Source of the DNA: Pseudomonas typographi
GTDB taxonomy: Bacteria > Pseudomonadota > Gammaproteobacteria > Pseudomonadales > Pseudomonadaceae
Direction of reading: 5' to 3'
Length of the DNA stretch: 64,000 nucleotides
NCBI RefSeq assembly: GCF_014694385.1
Contig: NZ_JAAOCA010000016.1
Span: forward strand, 60,176-124,175
A program made the translations under genes and the position numbers. Below the pieces are notes generated by a model that saw nothing but the letters and a program-made list of their open reading frames with translations, was not told where the DNA came from and searched no databases. Positions 63,547 to 64,000 of the stretch are shown here, piece by piece (position 1 is the first letter of the stretch; every line of letters begins with the position of its first letter).

Positions 63547-64000
63547 TGTAGTGGTCTAATGAAACCGGACACCCATTTAGGCGAGAATGCTCGCCACAGA
63601 GAGGTGTCTGATGACCAAGCAACGTCGTACCTTTACCCCTGAGTTCAAGCGCGAGGCTGCGTGCCTGGTGCTCGACCAAGGCTACAGCCATACCGAGGCA
63701 GCCCGTTCGCTTGGGCTGGTTGAGTCGGCCTTGCGTCGTTGGGTAAACCAGCTCCAGCAAGAACGTGGCGGCGTCACGCCGACCAGCAAGGCGTTGACAC
63801 CTGAGCAGCAAAAAATCCAAGAATTGGAAGCCCGAATCAATCGTCTGGAACGGGAAAAGTCGATCTTAAAAAGGGCTACCGCGCTCTTGATGGCCGAGGA
63901 ACACGAGCGCTCGCGTTAGTCGATCAGCTTCGCTCCGAGGAGCCGGTTGATCTGTTGTGCTCGGTATTTGAAGTCACCCGATCTTGCTACTACGCACACT
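63547..64000 (+). mobile_element. IS3-family insertion sequence, copy 2 (cut by window end)
   Basis: The left inverted repeat TGTAGTGGTC starts at 63547 and the sequence follows copy 1 with scattered differences. It has the same orientation as copy 1. The right end lies outside the window. Confidence 0.9.
63611..63919 (+). CDS. IS3-family transposase OrfA (intact)
   Basis: A 102-103-residue OrfA ending [18 protein letters not shown]. Unlike copy 1 it keeps AAAAAGGG at the frameshift site, so -1 shifting would enter orfB (KGYRALDGRG). The orfB frame is open to the window end (from about 63870, in-frame [14 protein letters not shown]), so its start is present but the gene is incomplete here. 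Confidence 0.88.
   Translation: MTKQRRTFTPEFKREAACLVLDQGYSHTEAARSLGLVESALRRWVNQLQQERGGVTPTSKALTPEQQKIQELEARINRLEREKSILKRATALLMAEEHERSR

Noticed and set aside
63365..63820. A minus-strand 151-codon frame across the IS left end
   Set aside because: Most of it is antisense to IS orfA and it spans the inverted repeat.

Overview
The window reads as a Pseudomonas chromosome, or a close relative. It is GC-rich, with densely packed AraC, TetR, LysR and GntR regulated catabolic operons, an AmiC/AmiR amide-sensing pair, REP-like extragenic repeats and the 3' end of a tRNA-Pro gene. Everything below was read by eye; family names rest on visible motifs, not on database searches.

Region 1 (about 1-27.1 kb) is one large catabolic regulon. 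It holds two phytanoyl-CoA-dioxygenase-type oxygenases, an outer-membrane channel, two APC permeases, one NCS1 permease, a GDSL/SGNH hydrolase coupled to a 75-residue membrane peptide, three imine-reductase-like genes (one lacking its C-terminal domain) around a fold-type-IV, (R)-amine-type transaminase, an AraC/SDR/Fe-alcohol dehydrogenase/Baeyer-Villiger monooxygenase/esterase operon, a second SDR, a GSA-type aminotransferase and an alpha/beta hydrolase. Two unreported-looking regulatory motifs tie it together. TGGCC-N6-CACCTGTT occurs 18-20 bp upstream of a -10-like hexamer at most of nine sites. A palindrome AGGTC-N4-GACCT occurs once at the tetR promoter and twice, 22 bp apart and in the same register, at the promoters of two paralogous araC genes. 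Amine/ketone breakdown is my inference; the substrate is unknown.

Region 2 (27.1-34 kb) is a junction zone. A class III aminotransferase gene is frameshifted and cut by an IS3-family element whose other side cuts an unrelated gene, without a target duplication. Next come a tRNA-Pro 3' fragment with the tRNA terminator and a tyrosine integrase (an attachment site), then a divergent alpha/beta hydrolase and LysR pair, each broken by an in-frame TAA.

Region 3 (34-40.8 kb) carries a GntR regulator, a long fusion of a molybdopterin oxidoreductase with an FAD/NAD/2Fe-2S reductase, an AtoE-type transporter and a ProC-type reductase.

Region 4 (40.9-57.4 kb) is a nitrile/amide system: cobalt-type nitrile hydratase with the beta subunit split into two overlapping ORFs, its accessory protein, CbtB, an RbsABC-like importer, a two-domain CN-hydrolase with a dead second domain, AmiC, AmiR and CbtA. 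Upstream of the hydratase lies a leader that fits an ANTAR-controlled terminator (two A1/G4 hexaloops, the second competing with the terminator). Divergent from it are a LysR regulator, a DUF485/SSS transporter and a classical nitrilase.

Region 5 (57.4-64 kb) is decayed: an alpha/beta hydrolase with an in-frame TAG, a TonB receptor with an in-frame TGA, fused porin and carboxylesterase remnants, then an XRE regulator diverging from a MORN/YwqK-like lipoprotein, and the start of a second copy of the IS3 element in the same orientation as the first, 36 kb away.
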